A stretch of DNA of 64,000 bases from Paraspadella gotoi (lineage: Eukaryota; Chaetognatha), in NCBI GenBank assembly GCA_051294375.1, contig CM119267.1, forward strand, positions 21,682,044 to 21,746,043, in the 5' to 3' direction. The position numbers and the translations under genes were made by a program. The first letter of the stretch is position 1. Each line of letters opens with the position of its first letter. The notes below the pieces were generated by a model that saw nothing but the letters and a program-made list of their open reading frames with translations, did not search any database and was not told the DNA's origin. This document shows, one piece after another, positions 1 through 10,869 of the stretch.

Positions 1-789
1 TTTAAAATTTACGAGTGTTTTCAGCCTCGTGGCCTTTTTAGCTTCTGATGTTATGTTTTAAAATTATAACGGCCATGAAAATTGAAATGATGTATATATC
101 GAATTTTAAAACCCTTTTTAAACAAATCTCTGACAAAGAAAATATAGAAAATGTTCTGAATCAATATGCCGTCATTTTCAATTCTAAATAATGAATGAAT
201 CAATCAACTCTTCGTGATCTTTCAATGAAAAAAAATAATCAATCAACCAATCTATCTCTAAGTCAACCTATTAAATAATCATTCAAAAAAATAATCAGTC
301 AACTAATGAACTCTTCAGTCAAGCTATCAATCAACTCATTCCGATATTTTTAACTTATTTCTTGAAAACAAAATTGTCTTGAAGCCTCTACGTACAAACA
401 TCGTATTGGTGATTAACATGTACTCATACCGCATATACGATATATAAGCAGTAGAAACATCGTACAAACATCCCCCATCGCTACAAATGTCATTGCAGTA
501 AAGACGCGAGCTGCGGGAGAGAGCAGAGAGAGCAGAGAGAGAGAGAGAAAGCCGCATCGAAGAAGCGACTCGTAAGATCGGAAATGGAAGAATGCCAACG
601 CCGGGGGTGGGGAGGGACAAAGCTTTGAAAATGAAAGCTTCAATTGAAAAGAGCAAAGGTTGGGGGGAGAGGGGGCAGGCGGTGAAGGAGGGTGTGATTG
701 CACCCAGTAAGAGATTCATGGACAAGATATAACTTTTTTATCATTGTTCCGATTCTTTTCTTTTGTTTCGTGAGTAGCATTAAAGGAGG
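1..789. other. Intergenic, no gene seen
   Basis: AT-rich sequence with imperfect AATCAATC-type runs at about 190-340 and a short purine-rich stretch at 510-550. Open frames here are short and have no recognisable protein signature. I see nothing I would call a gene. Confidence 0.5.
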
Positions 790-840
790 AAAAACTGTTT
801 TGTTTTGTTTTCAGACAACGAATTTATTTTATTATGAAAA

Positions 841-882
841 AACGGACATGTTTCGGCTATTGTGTTAGCCTTCATCAGCGCT
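841..882 (-). ncRNA. Hammerhead ribozyme motif (Penelope type)
   Basis: On the minus strand the core CTGATGA is followed by a stem II (GGCT..AGCC), then GAAAC, then ATGTC. GAAACATGTC gives the minimal stem III (AC pairs with GU around a 2-nt loop) and ends in a GUC cleavage triplet. The four bases before the core (AGCG) can pair with the four after the cleavage site (CGTT), including one G-U, to form stem I. This is the short stem III architecture known from Penelope-like elements. The flanks resemble the ends of the elements at 2976-3184 and 7476-9896, but no protein-coding part is left here. Activity is inferred, not shown. Confidence 0.75.
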
Positions 883-889
883 ACAAAAT

Positions 890-942
890 ATGACAAATAA
901 CAAATGACAAATGACAATTGACAAATGACAAATGACAATTGA
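890..942. repeat. Short tandem repeat, ACAAATG unit
   Basis: Imperfect tandem copies of a 9 to 10 base unit (acaaatgac / acaattgac), directly beside the hammerhead motif at 841-882. It may be part of the same decayed element. Confidence 0.6.
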
Positions 943-1326
943 AAGTGAAACATAAAGAAAAGAAAGTGCTCAAAATAGAGCTGGCTCCCCCCATATTAGT
1001 TGCATGGTAGGGATTCAAGTGGCTGGCAAGCGATTATAGGGAAAGAAACTTAATTGTAATACAAACGAATATTTAATATTTAATATTTAATCAATTACTT
1101 AATTTTAGCTCAGATGAACAATTTTTAAAGCCAACTTGTTTTTAAAAGAACCCTTTTTGCTCACAGGGTGCGACTAGTCGCGTCCCCAACAGGAAAGTTT
1201 GAGTTAACAAAAGACCAATTTATATTTCTCGCCCTCTTTCTCTCTGACATTGATTCTTTATGAGACAAAGCAAAGAGCAAAATCATTGCAAATGATAAAA
1301 TAGCAAAGAAAGTAAATGACAATTAT

Positions 1327-1735
1327 AAAACTGTTCTTCAACTGTACAACAGTCTAGCCATTTCAATCTTTGAACACTCTAGTCCAACTTGGATAAACTC
1401 GAGCAAAAGCCAATGGGAGAAAATAGAAAAGCTGCACTAGCGAGCAATGAAAACTACCAATCCATACTTCAGCAAAAGTTGTATACGATGCAGCAAATGT
1501 CGAAAATTTAACAACAAAGTTAACAAAAGAAGCAAGCAAACGAATCGTAAGCATGGTGACGGACAACATTCTCTTTGATGACATCATTGAATATCTTCAT
1601 TCCGGAGATATTTCAACACAAAAATCCCAAATGCAAAAATGTCAAGAAACTTTGGGATTTTGTTCAGTCAATTACGCCTTCACACCAAACAATTCTGCCG
1701 AAGAGTCCAAATAAACATCCAGAGCACACTTAGAC
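1327..1735 (+). pseudogene. Decayed non-LTR (jockey-like) reverse transcriptase C-terminus
   Basis: One frame reads QLYNSLAISIFEHSSPTWIN and then WEKIEKLH, which matches the region after the RT catalytic core in jockey/CR1-type elements, where a 'Y..L....EYASP.W' pattern precedes a K-rich helix. A TAG interrupts it at about 1440. A shift to another frame continues with VVYDAANVENLTTKL and DDIIEYLHSGD up to about 1735. The copy is therefore a fragment with at least one stop and one frameshift. AT-rich sequence with AATAAA-like motifs near 2030-2070 would suit a 3' UTR. The family assignment rests on pattern memory only. Confidence 0.5.
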
Positions 1736-2378
1736 ATAGTAGTTGCATGATTGCTCCCATTTTACGTTTTCTGGTCGTTAACGTAACTTTTCGTTGTGTC
1801 TTGTCGGGTGCGGGGTCAAAAAGTTCAAAAGTTAGAAAGGAACATTAGCAAATACGTATGATTTTAAATTTTGTTTTTACGTCTAACGTATGTCTTGTAT
1901 CATTTATCATTTATCATTATCTCTACTTTAATATTAAATACTGGCAAAAGATTCGTAATTAAAGATTAAATATTCACGTGTTATTGTACTTTTTACTAGT
2001 ATAAGAATAAGAACGTTTGTTCATAGTATGAATAAAGAAATGAATGAATAAATAAACGAATAAATGTTTTATAAAATTATGAAAGGAAGAATCACACAAT
2101 GATGTAGCTCTTATCTCAATGAAGAATTATTGGAGAACAACTTTAATGGGTGATGTTATACTTTTCTTGAGATAATCTTTTTTTGATATAAGAGTAGAAA
2201 ATATTATTATTTTATAAAAATAAATATAAACTTGAAACTTCGTTGTCTATTTTCGTCATTATTAACAAAAAATAAATTGCCGACGATAGTATAGGGTCAC
2301 GACAGTATTTTCGGGGTGAATCTCCCCTCGTAAATATGATTCCGAGACGTCATTTTTGGCGTCACGTCACGTCACTCT

Positions 2379-2503
<125 letters not shown>

Positions 2504-2718
2504 ACCCTCTAACTTTTCAACTTTTCAACTTTTCAACCCATCGCTTTCATTTGAAATGAAAAAAATGATAAGAATTTCATCTGAGGCACTTCAACTTTAT
2601 AAATTAAGTCTTAAATCTACAAAAAATCTACAATCTAAAATCTACTATCTACAAAAAAGTGTACTAACAAAATAATACTTATAGTAATAATCAATTATTT
2701 CGCTTCCACCGAAAAAAA

Positions 2719-4465
2719 ATGGAATCCGTTCCGGAACCAAACGGAAAATCGGATGGACCGGAATTTAAAGGTCAGTATTGCATCCTAAACATTCAAAGAA
2801 ATAGAAGTATTAACAAATTATTAAAAAAATAAGAAATACAAATTGATTGAATCGTAACTTTTAGATCGGCTTCTCAAACCTAGCCTTGCGATAAGCTTTT
2901 TTTTTAAAATACAATAACATTCATTTCCCAATTCTAAATTATAAAAAGTTAAGGCTAGATTTTAAACCTAATGTTGGTGAAAAGTTTTAAACGAGTTTCA
3001 ATCATGTACAAAAGAAGTACATGATTGAAACTGTTTATCAAAACTCAAATAACGCTGATGAAGGCTTAAAATAAAAGCCGAAACATGTCCGTTTTCCTTT
3101 GAAAATAAAAATCGTTGTTGAAACTCGTTTAAAACTTTTCACTAATTAATATCTTTACACAACGAAAAGAAAGTTTATAACACAAAACCTAATGTTTTAA
3201 CCCAACCTTTTCAACTTTAAAAATTACAATAATTACAATAGAAACTGTAATTTTTATAAATATTTATAAATTATTAAAAACAAAAAAGTAAAAAACAAAA
3301 ATTTAAACAGTTTCCGTCGACTCTTCGCGACAATCTTCTTCCAAAGATAACTCAACCTCCACGAAACTCACCCGAAACCCACGCCGGGCCGACGTCGACT
3401 TACTTCGTGTCGCCGCCACTTACGCCATCTTCGTGTATCACGTGTCAAAGATTTACTTACCCTTCGTTTATTTCGTCAAGGATCCTTTTCGGTCTTACCT
3501 GACGAAGGATTGGAGCAACGAGGTCAAAAACTCAGAAACTGAGCATTGAGCATTGAACAGAGAGAAGTTTAGAGAATGTTGTTAAGAGCAGGAGCATAGT
3601 GGACCAACTGCCGCCCCGTCTATTACTATTAAAACTTTTGACCTTTTAATGAGGGCAGAAATACTTTCCAACGTTTCATATAAATCTGTTGGCTTGACCT
3701 TTCGAAGTATATTTTTAGATCCTAACATTTTAATAACAAATCATTTAGTTAATAGTTATGTTGCGTTAAGGCTCTGGTTTTAGGTACATACGGGAGTGTG
3801 AGAAAGTTGATGAAAAGATTGCAGTATCCTACTATGTAATAATCTTGAAAAAGGAATGGAGGACTGAACCCGTCATTTCCTTATTCATGATTTTACCAAT
3901 CTCCTATATTATTAAAATTCAAATGATAATCTCGAGCTTCTTTTCGCTGCTATAATGCTATTAGCTTCAATCCTCTAAGAGAAAATATCCTAATCAAAAT
4001 TAGGAGAAATTAATTTATGACATTATATATATTAAAAACAAAAGGAAAATAATGATATGATTAAAAGGTTAAAATTTTAAAATGATTATTTTTTAAAAAT
4101 TCACCCTCCTTTCGCCAAATATTACTTTTATTAAACTTAATATTTTAAACTTAAAATAAAGAATAATACCTCCCTCCTTTCGCCCCCCCCCCACCGCCCC
4201 CCCCCAATATTAGCTCGGCGTCTTCTTCCGCGATTGGATCCTCTCATTCATCCTTCCTCTTTTCTTCTTTCTCTCCGGCGCCAACGCTTTCTCCTCTCTC
4301 GGGCGCCGCACCGAGCGGCCAGTTCCGCTTGGAACGATTCCATCGTCTCATGGTTCCGGTCCTGTTTCTCATGGCCTTCACTAATCTGGGGATATTTGTC
4401 CATCTACTGGCGCCTAAAAGATGCGTGTCATTGGTGAGGAATGATAGTTGGATTTGTTTTTTTTT

Positions 4466-4541
<76 letters not shown>

Positions 4542-7500
4542 AACCCATGTATGTAACTCTCTCTCCTCTCTTCCTCTACGTTTTCAGGCAACGCTTTCAC
4601 CTTACCCCGTCCCAAGAGAGCTGCCTTCTGATTCCTTACCTAAATCCCGGATTTCCAGCCAATCAAACCGTAGTGGATTTTTTGTCTCATTTGTTTAACG
4701 TCTACCCTTACACTCCGTCGGCATCGCAAGGGTGGTTCTTGGTCTATCTATTTCTTTACTCTCAGGTAAAAATATTTTTTAACTTGGTTATTAATGGTTT
4801 ATATTTATTTATTTATTAAAGCATTGTTACTGTTATTTATTGTAATCTGTATATGTTTTTTATTCGTGTATAAACTTGGTTACAAGTTTTGTTAAAGTTA
4901 AAGTAAGGATGATTATAATTATAAAATAAAATATACTAAATTATAACAAATTATGCTCCAGCTCTTCGCCACTTTCTTCTCCGTCCGTCATCCCTCTTCC
5001 GCCTCCTCCTCCTCCTCCTCCTCATTTCGACGCCGCCTTCGCTTCGTCCTTGGTTGCGGCGCTCCGACGCCGGAATCTTTCGCCGGCGCCGTTGATTCCT
5101 GGATCGGCGGCGCCAGCGGCGTCAAGTTGGCGCTCGTTCCCGGCGCGGTCTTAGCGGTCATCGAGGTCGGTTTATCTATTAGCTATTTTTTAATACTTTG
5201 TTAATACTCAACATACTTATCTCTTTACTTGACTAAAGATAATAAACGGGACTGTGAGAGTCTTGATTGAAAGCTTGCAGGGACCTGCTATGTCATTATC
5301 TTGTAAGAGTGATGGAGGCCTTAAACCACCAAAGCCTGTCCAAAGTCAGGGGCAAGATAGCTTATTTATTAAATGAATGGATAATTTTTATATTGGTTGT
5401 ACCAATTTCATAGATATGAAATTGATTAGTTTTCACTGATACTGAATCACAAATAACTACGGTTTCTTTTCTTTTCCTTCTTCCGAAAAAATTGTTTCAT
5501 TGTTCGATGATTACAGTGTACCAATTAGGCTAGCTATTATGCATTTGCTTTCCATCGCTTCCATAACCCTGTGAACGAAAAAATGACATCAACGACATGG
5601 AATTCCGCAGATTGTTTGTCGATGGATTCCGCCGCCGACGTTCTCCTTCTTGGCCGCGTTTCAGGATCTTCACGATGGTGCGATCATCAATGGGCCGGAT
5701 AAATTAATGATCCTTAAAACTTTTAATAAAAGTTTAAAAAAACAGGATCGGTTATTCTAATGTGTTGCGCCGCAGTGACTTTATTTTTACGTGTTTCCCT
5801 TTCACATGACTACATGACATGACATGATTAAATGACTACAATAACTTTCTTAGACCGTATTTTTATGACAAGCACTGCATCGTAAGTATTTTATTCTTTA
5901 TAGTAGCCATAGCCGATGAAATTTAAATGCTAATGTATACAGCGTTAAAATAATCTATCATTGAGCATAGATTAAAGTATTAAAATATTTTTTGTCAAAA
6001 AACTTTTTTCTGAGGGTACTAGCCTAATTAAAATTATTATATTACTATATAAAGAAAAAAAAATTGAAATCTTAAAATTTTTTGATGGTTTCTGATAGAG
6101 CAAAAAACTAAAAAAACTAAAAAAACTGATAAAATCATCAAAAGATGATGATGATGACAATTTTTTATGGTTTTTCTTATTTTTGACCTACTTATGATAA
6201 AAATATTTTTTTTAAATTATACTTTGTGTAGACAACTTTTTATGCGCTATCTGAATCTGGTCTTAAAACTTAAATTTTTTCAAAAACATTTTTGGCCTTT
6301 CCTCGGGTATAGAGCCATATAAGCAATTTTTTGGCCATTGAAAGTATACCTAAAAATGTATAAATTTTCGTTTGAGCTTGTACTCACTCACTCACCCCAT
6401 TGAGTGCGGCTACCCATATTTATAGTTTTAGGATTTTTTGAAGCGGCGCTAGCAGTCACTGAGATTTGAGGATTTTTACCTTCTTAACAAATGACCAACT
6501 AACTATAGGCGTGTTATGAGTATTGTTAACGTCAGTTGTACAGACCAACGGATAAACATACCGACCGACCGACCAAAGAGTGACTTATAGTGTTGCTACG
6601 CGATTACTCGCTGCGCAACTAAAAAAACTTAATCGTTTTCGAGCAATCGTTGATTTAACCAAAAAGGCGTTTCGTACTCTTTCGTCTTCGTGGCCGGCTA
6701 CGCCGTTGCAACCGTTGACGATCGTCTCGAACTTACCCTGAAGCGGAAGGCCTGGTTGTTTTTTGTTGTCGGACACGTAGTACTTTTAGGATATAGGTAT
6801 GAGAAAAAGCTAAGTTAACAACTTTTTATTTTATATTTTGTATTATTCTTTTAAAATCTTCTAGTTTTAGTAATTAAACCTCTTCCGTCCAACCCCCCCC
6901 CCTCTATTCCCTTTGTGTACAAGCAACTGGCTAAGCCGCTCCGCCCGCATTATCGACCTGGGCAAATCAGGCGGTCTCTTTCTCCACCGCCTGGTCGGAG
7001 GCGTCCTTCGTGGCTTTGGCGAATGGACGGCGCTGCTGGGAACTTGCGGCGTCGCCCGGCGTCTGCTGCCGAATTATCCGGCGCTACTGGCGGCGCTCGC
7101 GGAAATGACGATGCCGTTCTACGTGACGCACGTGAGGAATTTCAAGCAGATTCAAAATATCATTAATCAAAATAACATTAATCAAAATATCATTAATCTC
7201 GTTAGGATACGTAGTGTTTTTTTTATTTAACTTCGTTGCGTTTGGGAATAAAACGGTTAGATTTTCCATTTATTCACAAACAAGGATTTTTAATTTAAAA
7301 AAATGGAAATGTTTCGGCTTTGAATAAAGAATATTTAACTTAAACAAACGGAAAATTTACCGTTTTTTTTATAAATAAAAATGCTTTTATATAAACATTA
7401 AAAAAATCAAACCGTTCTAATCTTCTAAGTTTAATATTAACTTTCACAAAAAATTTCGTTTATGGAGACTTATTTAGTAGAAATAAGTTTGAGTTTATTT

Positions 7501-7627
7501 GCAACAACGATTTTATTAGTACATAAGGACGTACATGTTTCGGCTTTAGTTACAAGCCTTCTTCAGCGTCATAAGAGAAAAATTGTTTTGTGAACTTTTT
7601 ACATATTATTTGTGCAAAGGAAAAGTA

Positions 7628-7699
<72 letters not shown>

Positions 7700-10263
7700 A
7701 GGCAAAGTTTCCAACACAGAGTTGAGAAAAAGAATAGTGGTCAGATGTGAGGACAGGTCAAGGTGAAGACAGATTGAGTTAGACTGTGAAAAGAAATTAA
7801 GTGGTGAAAAATTTTGAGAGAGAGGGAGAGAGACAGAGAGAGAGAGAGAGAGAAAAAGGAACATTATAGTAACAATACATTGTGCAATGTACAACAAAGA
7901 TAAATGATTTAAACTAACAGTGAAATAAATATTTTAACATTAAACTACTTAATAAATAATTGAGTATAAAACAGTGAAATTGAAATGTGAAAGGAAAGAG
8001 AGAAATAAGTTTAGAAGATATTAATGTGGAAAGTGAAATTTAAGAATTAAGAAAGAGCTCAAAATGAGCTGGCCCCCTTTGGTTGAAGCAAATGAGAGGT
8101 AGTGACGATGTGGTCGAGTCATTGGCGCGTCAGTGGCTGAGAGGTCATATCGGTTGAGCCTGTATGTGATGGACTGGGTAGGCTTCCTTGCGGGAAGAGT
8201 CCAAAGGCTACCCTGATGTCTCTCTGGCCTGGTACGCCTGTCGACTGCCCTCTTCTCGTCTGCTGGCGAGATGGGTGGTTGTCCGTTCTTTGCCGCTTTT
8301 GCGACATGAGTTGTGGACTCCTCTCCTTCCTCCAGCAGCCGCCTTTTTGGTGGGCGCTTACTCCACAGAGAGAGGGAGTGAGTTGCTGCAGTTGAAGGAG
8401 AGGCATTGTTTGCCCATTGCCTGCGCAAAGGTCTCCCCTTGTTTCGTTGAGTAGAAACGGAGAGTCATTGTGCGGACGTGGTGGTGGCGGGGCCTCCACC
8501 ACGCTTTTGATAAGCGTATCATAGCTTGGAGGGAGATCGAATCGTCCTCCATCACGATTCAAAGAGGGCTCGAGGGTTGATATAGATCGCCTCTCTAATA
8601 CCTCTTGAGAACCAGTTTGGGTCATGGGACAGCACGAGACAGTCTGACTCTCTAAATAGATGGCCAGTATTTACTGTATGTTCAGCTACCGCAGATAGTA
8701 ATGTCCTCTCGCATCGCGATAAGGTTTTGTGTGCTGCTGAAAGCGGTCTGTTAGAGACTTGCCTGTCTCGCCCACGTATGCTGCTGCACAGGCTTGGTTG
8801 CCCGCCCCTGCACAGGCCGCCCAATAGACGGCTCCTGATGTTTTCGGTCTGGGGATTTTATCTTTCGGTTTCACCAATTGCTCTCGTAGAGAACCGCGGG
8901 TCGTCACTGAGGTGGAGATCCCCTGCTTTGCCAGCACCCGCACCAATGACTCAGTGATCCCCTGGTGGTAGGGGAGGGACAAGTGACCCACGTTCTTAGG
9001 GCGCTTCTGCTTATCTTCCAGTTGCGCTGTGGTGGGCGCGGTAGGCTCTTCAGCAGCAAGAACCCTTTCTTCTCCTGGGGGTTGGAGGTAGAATCAACGC
9101 TAGCGGTTACTTGGGCAGCCCTTGGTGGCCACTGCCCTCAACCAGATACGGCCGGTACCTGGCCTTCTCGAAGGCCACAATGGGTAACCATTGATCGCCA
9201 AGGCTCTTTTGACATGCTCAAGCTCGCGGCCTGAAGCTCGGGGGTCGACGGAATCAATATAGCCCTTCTGGTAAGGGATCTGACCGTGGCTAGCTTGTGA
9301 GACAAGGGGCATGAGAATCGAAGGGAATGTATTGGTCTGTGTGTGTAGGTTTGCGATATACTGAGAATTCCAATGAGCCGCCCTCTTTGCGCTTTATAAG
9401 CACATCGAGCATTGGAATCGACCCATTCACCTCTTTTTCACATGTCCACTTGATGCTCACATGAATGCTGTTCAAATGGTTCAGTAAGTCCTCAATGAGG
9501 TCTTTGCGCACGGCCAGAATGGTATCGTCTGCTTTCCGATACCAGAAGAGGATAGACTCTGCCCCTGCAATGATCGAAAAGAGGCCAAAGCTTCCACCTC
9601 ATAGTCCTCCATATAGAAATCTGCCAGAGGACTTGATGTCGACTTGCCCATCCCTAAGCCACCAGGCTGGGCGTAGTACTGTCCATCGAACCTGAAGTAC
9701 GCCAGTTCCAGGTCGAGCCGCAACAGTGCCATGATGTCATTCAATTGGATTGGCGTACGCTCGTGTAATGTCCGCTTGTAACTAAAGCCGAAACATGTAC
9801 GTCCTTATGTACTAATAAAATCGTTGTTGCAAATAAACTCAAACTTATTTCTACTAATCCAAACACAACGAAAAGAAAGGAAATTCGCTATGCCTAGGAG
9901 ACTTATTTTAAAAAAATGATATTTCACGTCTCAGGTCTAAACATTAAAGGAATTATTAATAATATGAAAAATTAATGATTAATATTTCAGGAACAGATTC
10001 TCGTCCTGCTCGCCTCTCTCCTCCTTCATCACCACATCCTCGGTCTCTTTCCTTTCGTCGTCGTCATCGTCACCATCGTCGTCGTCGTCGTCTCGTTCCT
10101 CATCGTCAAATCCGGTCGCTTTCGTTACTTCTTCGGCCTTCGCACCGACAAGTGGGGCCTGCCCGGCGACGTCTGCTGGGGCCTGGCGCCCGGCGTCTTT
10201 TTGGGCGGCGTTTTGGTGATTGAGATGGGCGCCGCTCACGCTTGGAGAGTTTGGTCGGGGTGA
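2719..10263 (+). CDS. Acyltransferase-3-like multi-pass membrane protein, 9 exons
   Basis: Exons I can place are 2719-2770 (ATG), 3311-3522, 4214-4433, 4588-4765, 4962-5165, 5611-5677, 6667-6776, about 6924-7131 and 9991-10263 (TGA), giving about 500 codons. Exon 2 has the family's N-terminal motif RRADVDLLRVAATY followed by YHV (the R and H expected near the active site). Exon 3 has ILPLFFFLSGAN and RLMVPVLFLMA. Exon 4 has GWFLVYLFLYS. Exon 8 has EMTMPFYVTH, joined in phase to EQILVLLAS in exon 9. These are acyltransferase family 3 landmarks (the group with bacterial OpgC/OafA and nematode NRF-6), which move acyl groups across or at membranes; the substrate is unknown here. I see no NRF domain. 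Most exon phases fit, but a one-base shift is needed inside exon 3 near 4319, and the 3/4 and 7/8 junctions do not join in phase. Assembly error or early decay could explain this. Two Penelope-type elements sit in introns 1 and 8. Confidence 0.62.
2976..3184 (+). mobile_element. Mini Penelope-type element with 12-bp target duplication
   Basis: A 209-bp insertion in intron 1 of the acyltransferase-like gene. It is flanked by the direct repeat aaacctaatgtt (2964-2975 and 3185-3196). Its outer parts form an inverted repeat (gaaaagttttaaacgagttt near the left end, its complement at about 3121-3140). It holds a hammerhead motif and no coding capacity. The right end contains acacaacgaaaagaaag, which is also found at the end of the full Penelope-like element at 7476-9896. 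Penelope-like elements are known for inverted or tandem terminal repeats and for hammerhead motifs in them. I infer a non-autonomous relative. Confidence 0.75.
3051..3093 (+). ncRNA. Hammerhead ribozyme motif, best-formed copy
   Basis: Order on the plus strand: AACG, core CTGATGA, stem II strands AGGCTT and AAGCC around an A-rich loop, GAAAC, ATGTC, then CGTT. AACG pairs perfectly with CGTT as stem I. Stem III is the minimal AC/GU pair with a 2-nt loop, and cleavage is predicted after GUC near 3089. All conserved core positions are present. Confidence 0.82.
3775..3900. repeat. Diverged SINE-like repeat (family A)
   Basis: A weaker match to the repeat at 5235-5375: a 'gggagtgtgagaaagttgatg.aaagattgcag' block followed by 'aatcttg...ggaatggagg'. 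It lies in intron 2 of the acyltransferase-like gene. Its boundaries are uncertain. Confidence 0.4.
4466..4540. repeat. (CT)n microsatellite just upstream of an acceptor
   Basis: CT run broken by a few extra T or C bases, ending about 47 bases before the acceptor of the exon at 4588. It makes most of that intron a pyrimidine tract. Confidence 0.9.
5235..5375. repeat. SINE-like repeat, family A
   Basis: This block is nearly identical, in reverse orientation, to 34855-34990. Shared landmarks are 'gagtcttgattgaaagctt', 'gtaagagtgatggaggcc' and 'aagcctgtcca.aagtcag'. Weaker copies lie at 3775-3900 and 22850-22985. In the second LRR copy the repeat is part of an insertion absent from the first copy, which supports mobility. 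No coding capacity is seen. Confidence 0.7.
5960..6500 (-). repeat. AT-rich interspersed repeat (family R)
   Basis: It shares blocks with 30600-31070 in opposite orientation, including a (gat)n/(atc)n run, 'ttatgataaaaatattttttt' and 'ctttgtgtagacaactttttatg'. It lies in intron 6 of the acyltransferase-like gene. Related sequence is also seen at 27590-28030, 28930-29040 and 55500-55748. Confidence 0.55.
7476..9896 (-). mobile_element. Penelope-like retroelement (RT plus GIY-YIG), 5'-truncated
   Basis: Insertion in the last intron of the acyltransferase-like gene, flanked by ggagacttattt at 7464-7475 and 9897-9908 (12-bp target duplication). Its ends are inverted repeats of about 90 bp. On the minus strand the coding remnant starts inside the RT fingers/palm ('FRFDGQYYAQPGGLGMGKS', about 9690), continues through WYRKADDTI (catalytic DD) and SVYRKPTHTDQYIPF (near 9330), then ALAINGYP. 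A GIY-YIG endonuclease follows (AVYW..AYVGETG..LTDRFQQH, about 8890-8770), then AEHTVNTGHLF and REAIYINPRALFES. Frameshifts split these parts over several frames, so the copy is dead. The 3' UTR has a (GA)n run (7625-7696). The RT/GIY-YIG order identifies the class securely. Confidence 0.92.
7528..7570 (-). ncRNA. Hammerhead ribozyme in the Penelope terminal repeat
   Basis: Minus strand: GACG, core CTGAAGA (the CUGANGA consensus allows A), stem II GGCTT/AAGCC, GAAAC, ATGTA, CGTC. Stem I GACG/CGTC is perfect. The cleavage triplet is GUA, which fits NUH. A half copy in opposite orientation (from stem II 3' strand onward) sits at 9779-9803 in the other terminal repeat; its 5' half with the CUGANGA core is missing there. 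Confidence 0.8.
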
Positions 10264-10270
10264 AGGCGAG

Positions 10271-10352
10271 AGAACTTGAACACGAAAACAAAAAACTTGA
10301 ACAAGAAAACAAAAAAACTTGAACAAGAAAACAAAAAAACTTGAACAAGAAA
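10271..10352. repeat. Tandem repeat, 21-22 bp unit
   Basis: About four copies of 'aacttgaacaagaaaacaaa', beginning a few bases after the stop codon of the acyltransferase-like gene, so it would lie at the start of that gene's 3' UTR. Confidence 0.85.
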
Positions 10353-10869
10353 ACTTGTTTGAGGAAAAAACTAGTGAATTGAAATTTGTAGTTGTTGGAT
10401 TAAATCGTAAGAAAAACTATTTTTGGTTTGTTCTATTTCTATTATTAGTGAAGTATGCAGAAAACCATTCTAGTTTCCTATAGTTATACGGACTTTTATG
10501 GACGTAAAAAAGCTTCAGCAGTGAAAAGTGTTAACCAATCCAAGCAAACCAATCTAAAATAACCTTTAATAATTTTAAAACTCTGCGTGAGTCAGACTAT
10601 TAAACGAAATTTATAGAGCTTTTAAAAATATGTTTTTTTTTATTTTCCGTAAAAAGTAGGCCATAAAATCAATAATAAATATAAATTTTGAGCCTAAAAA
10701 GTTGATTCATTACATGATGATGAGAATAATTATTATATTATTATTATAAACTTTCATACTGTGAAAATGTAAGATTCATTTATAAAAATGTAAGAAAATG
10801 ATTAATTCTAAACCGCGACAAGAGAAAATGCCAACAATTAATCTTGTGATTCCACCCCGACACTAAAAT
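10353..10869. other. Intergenic between convergent genes
   Basis: AT-rich spacer between the stop codons of two genes facing each other. An AATAAA at about 10675 on the plus strand could serve as polyadenylation signal for the upstream gene. No gene-like open frame is seen. Confidence 0.5.

Noticed and set aside
6585-6776. Minus-strand 63-codon frame
   Set aside because: The plus strand here carries an exon of the acyltransferase-like gene (6667-6776, AGYAVATVDDRLELTLKRK) that joins its upstream neighbour in phase.
8188-8454. Plus-strand open frames across 8188-9695
   Set aside because: Shadows of the minus-strand Penelope RT and GIY-YIG coding sequence.
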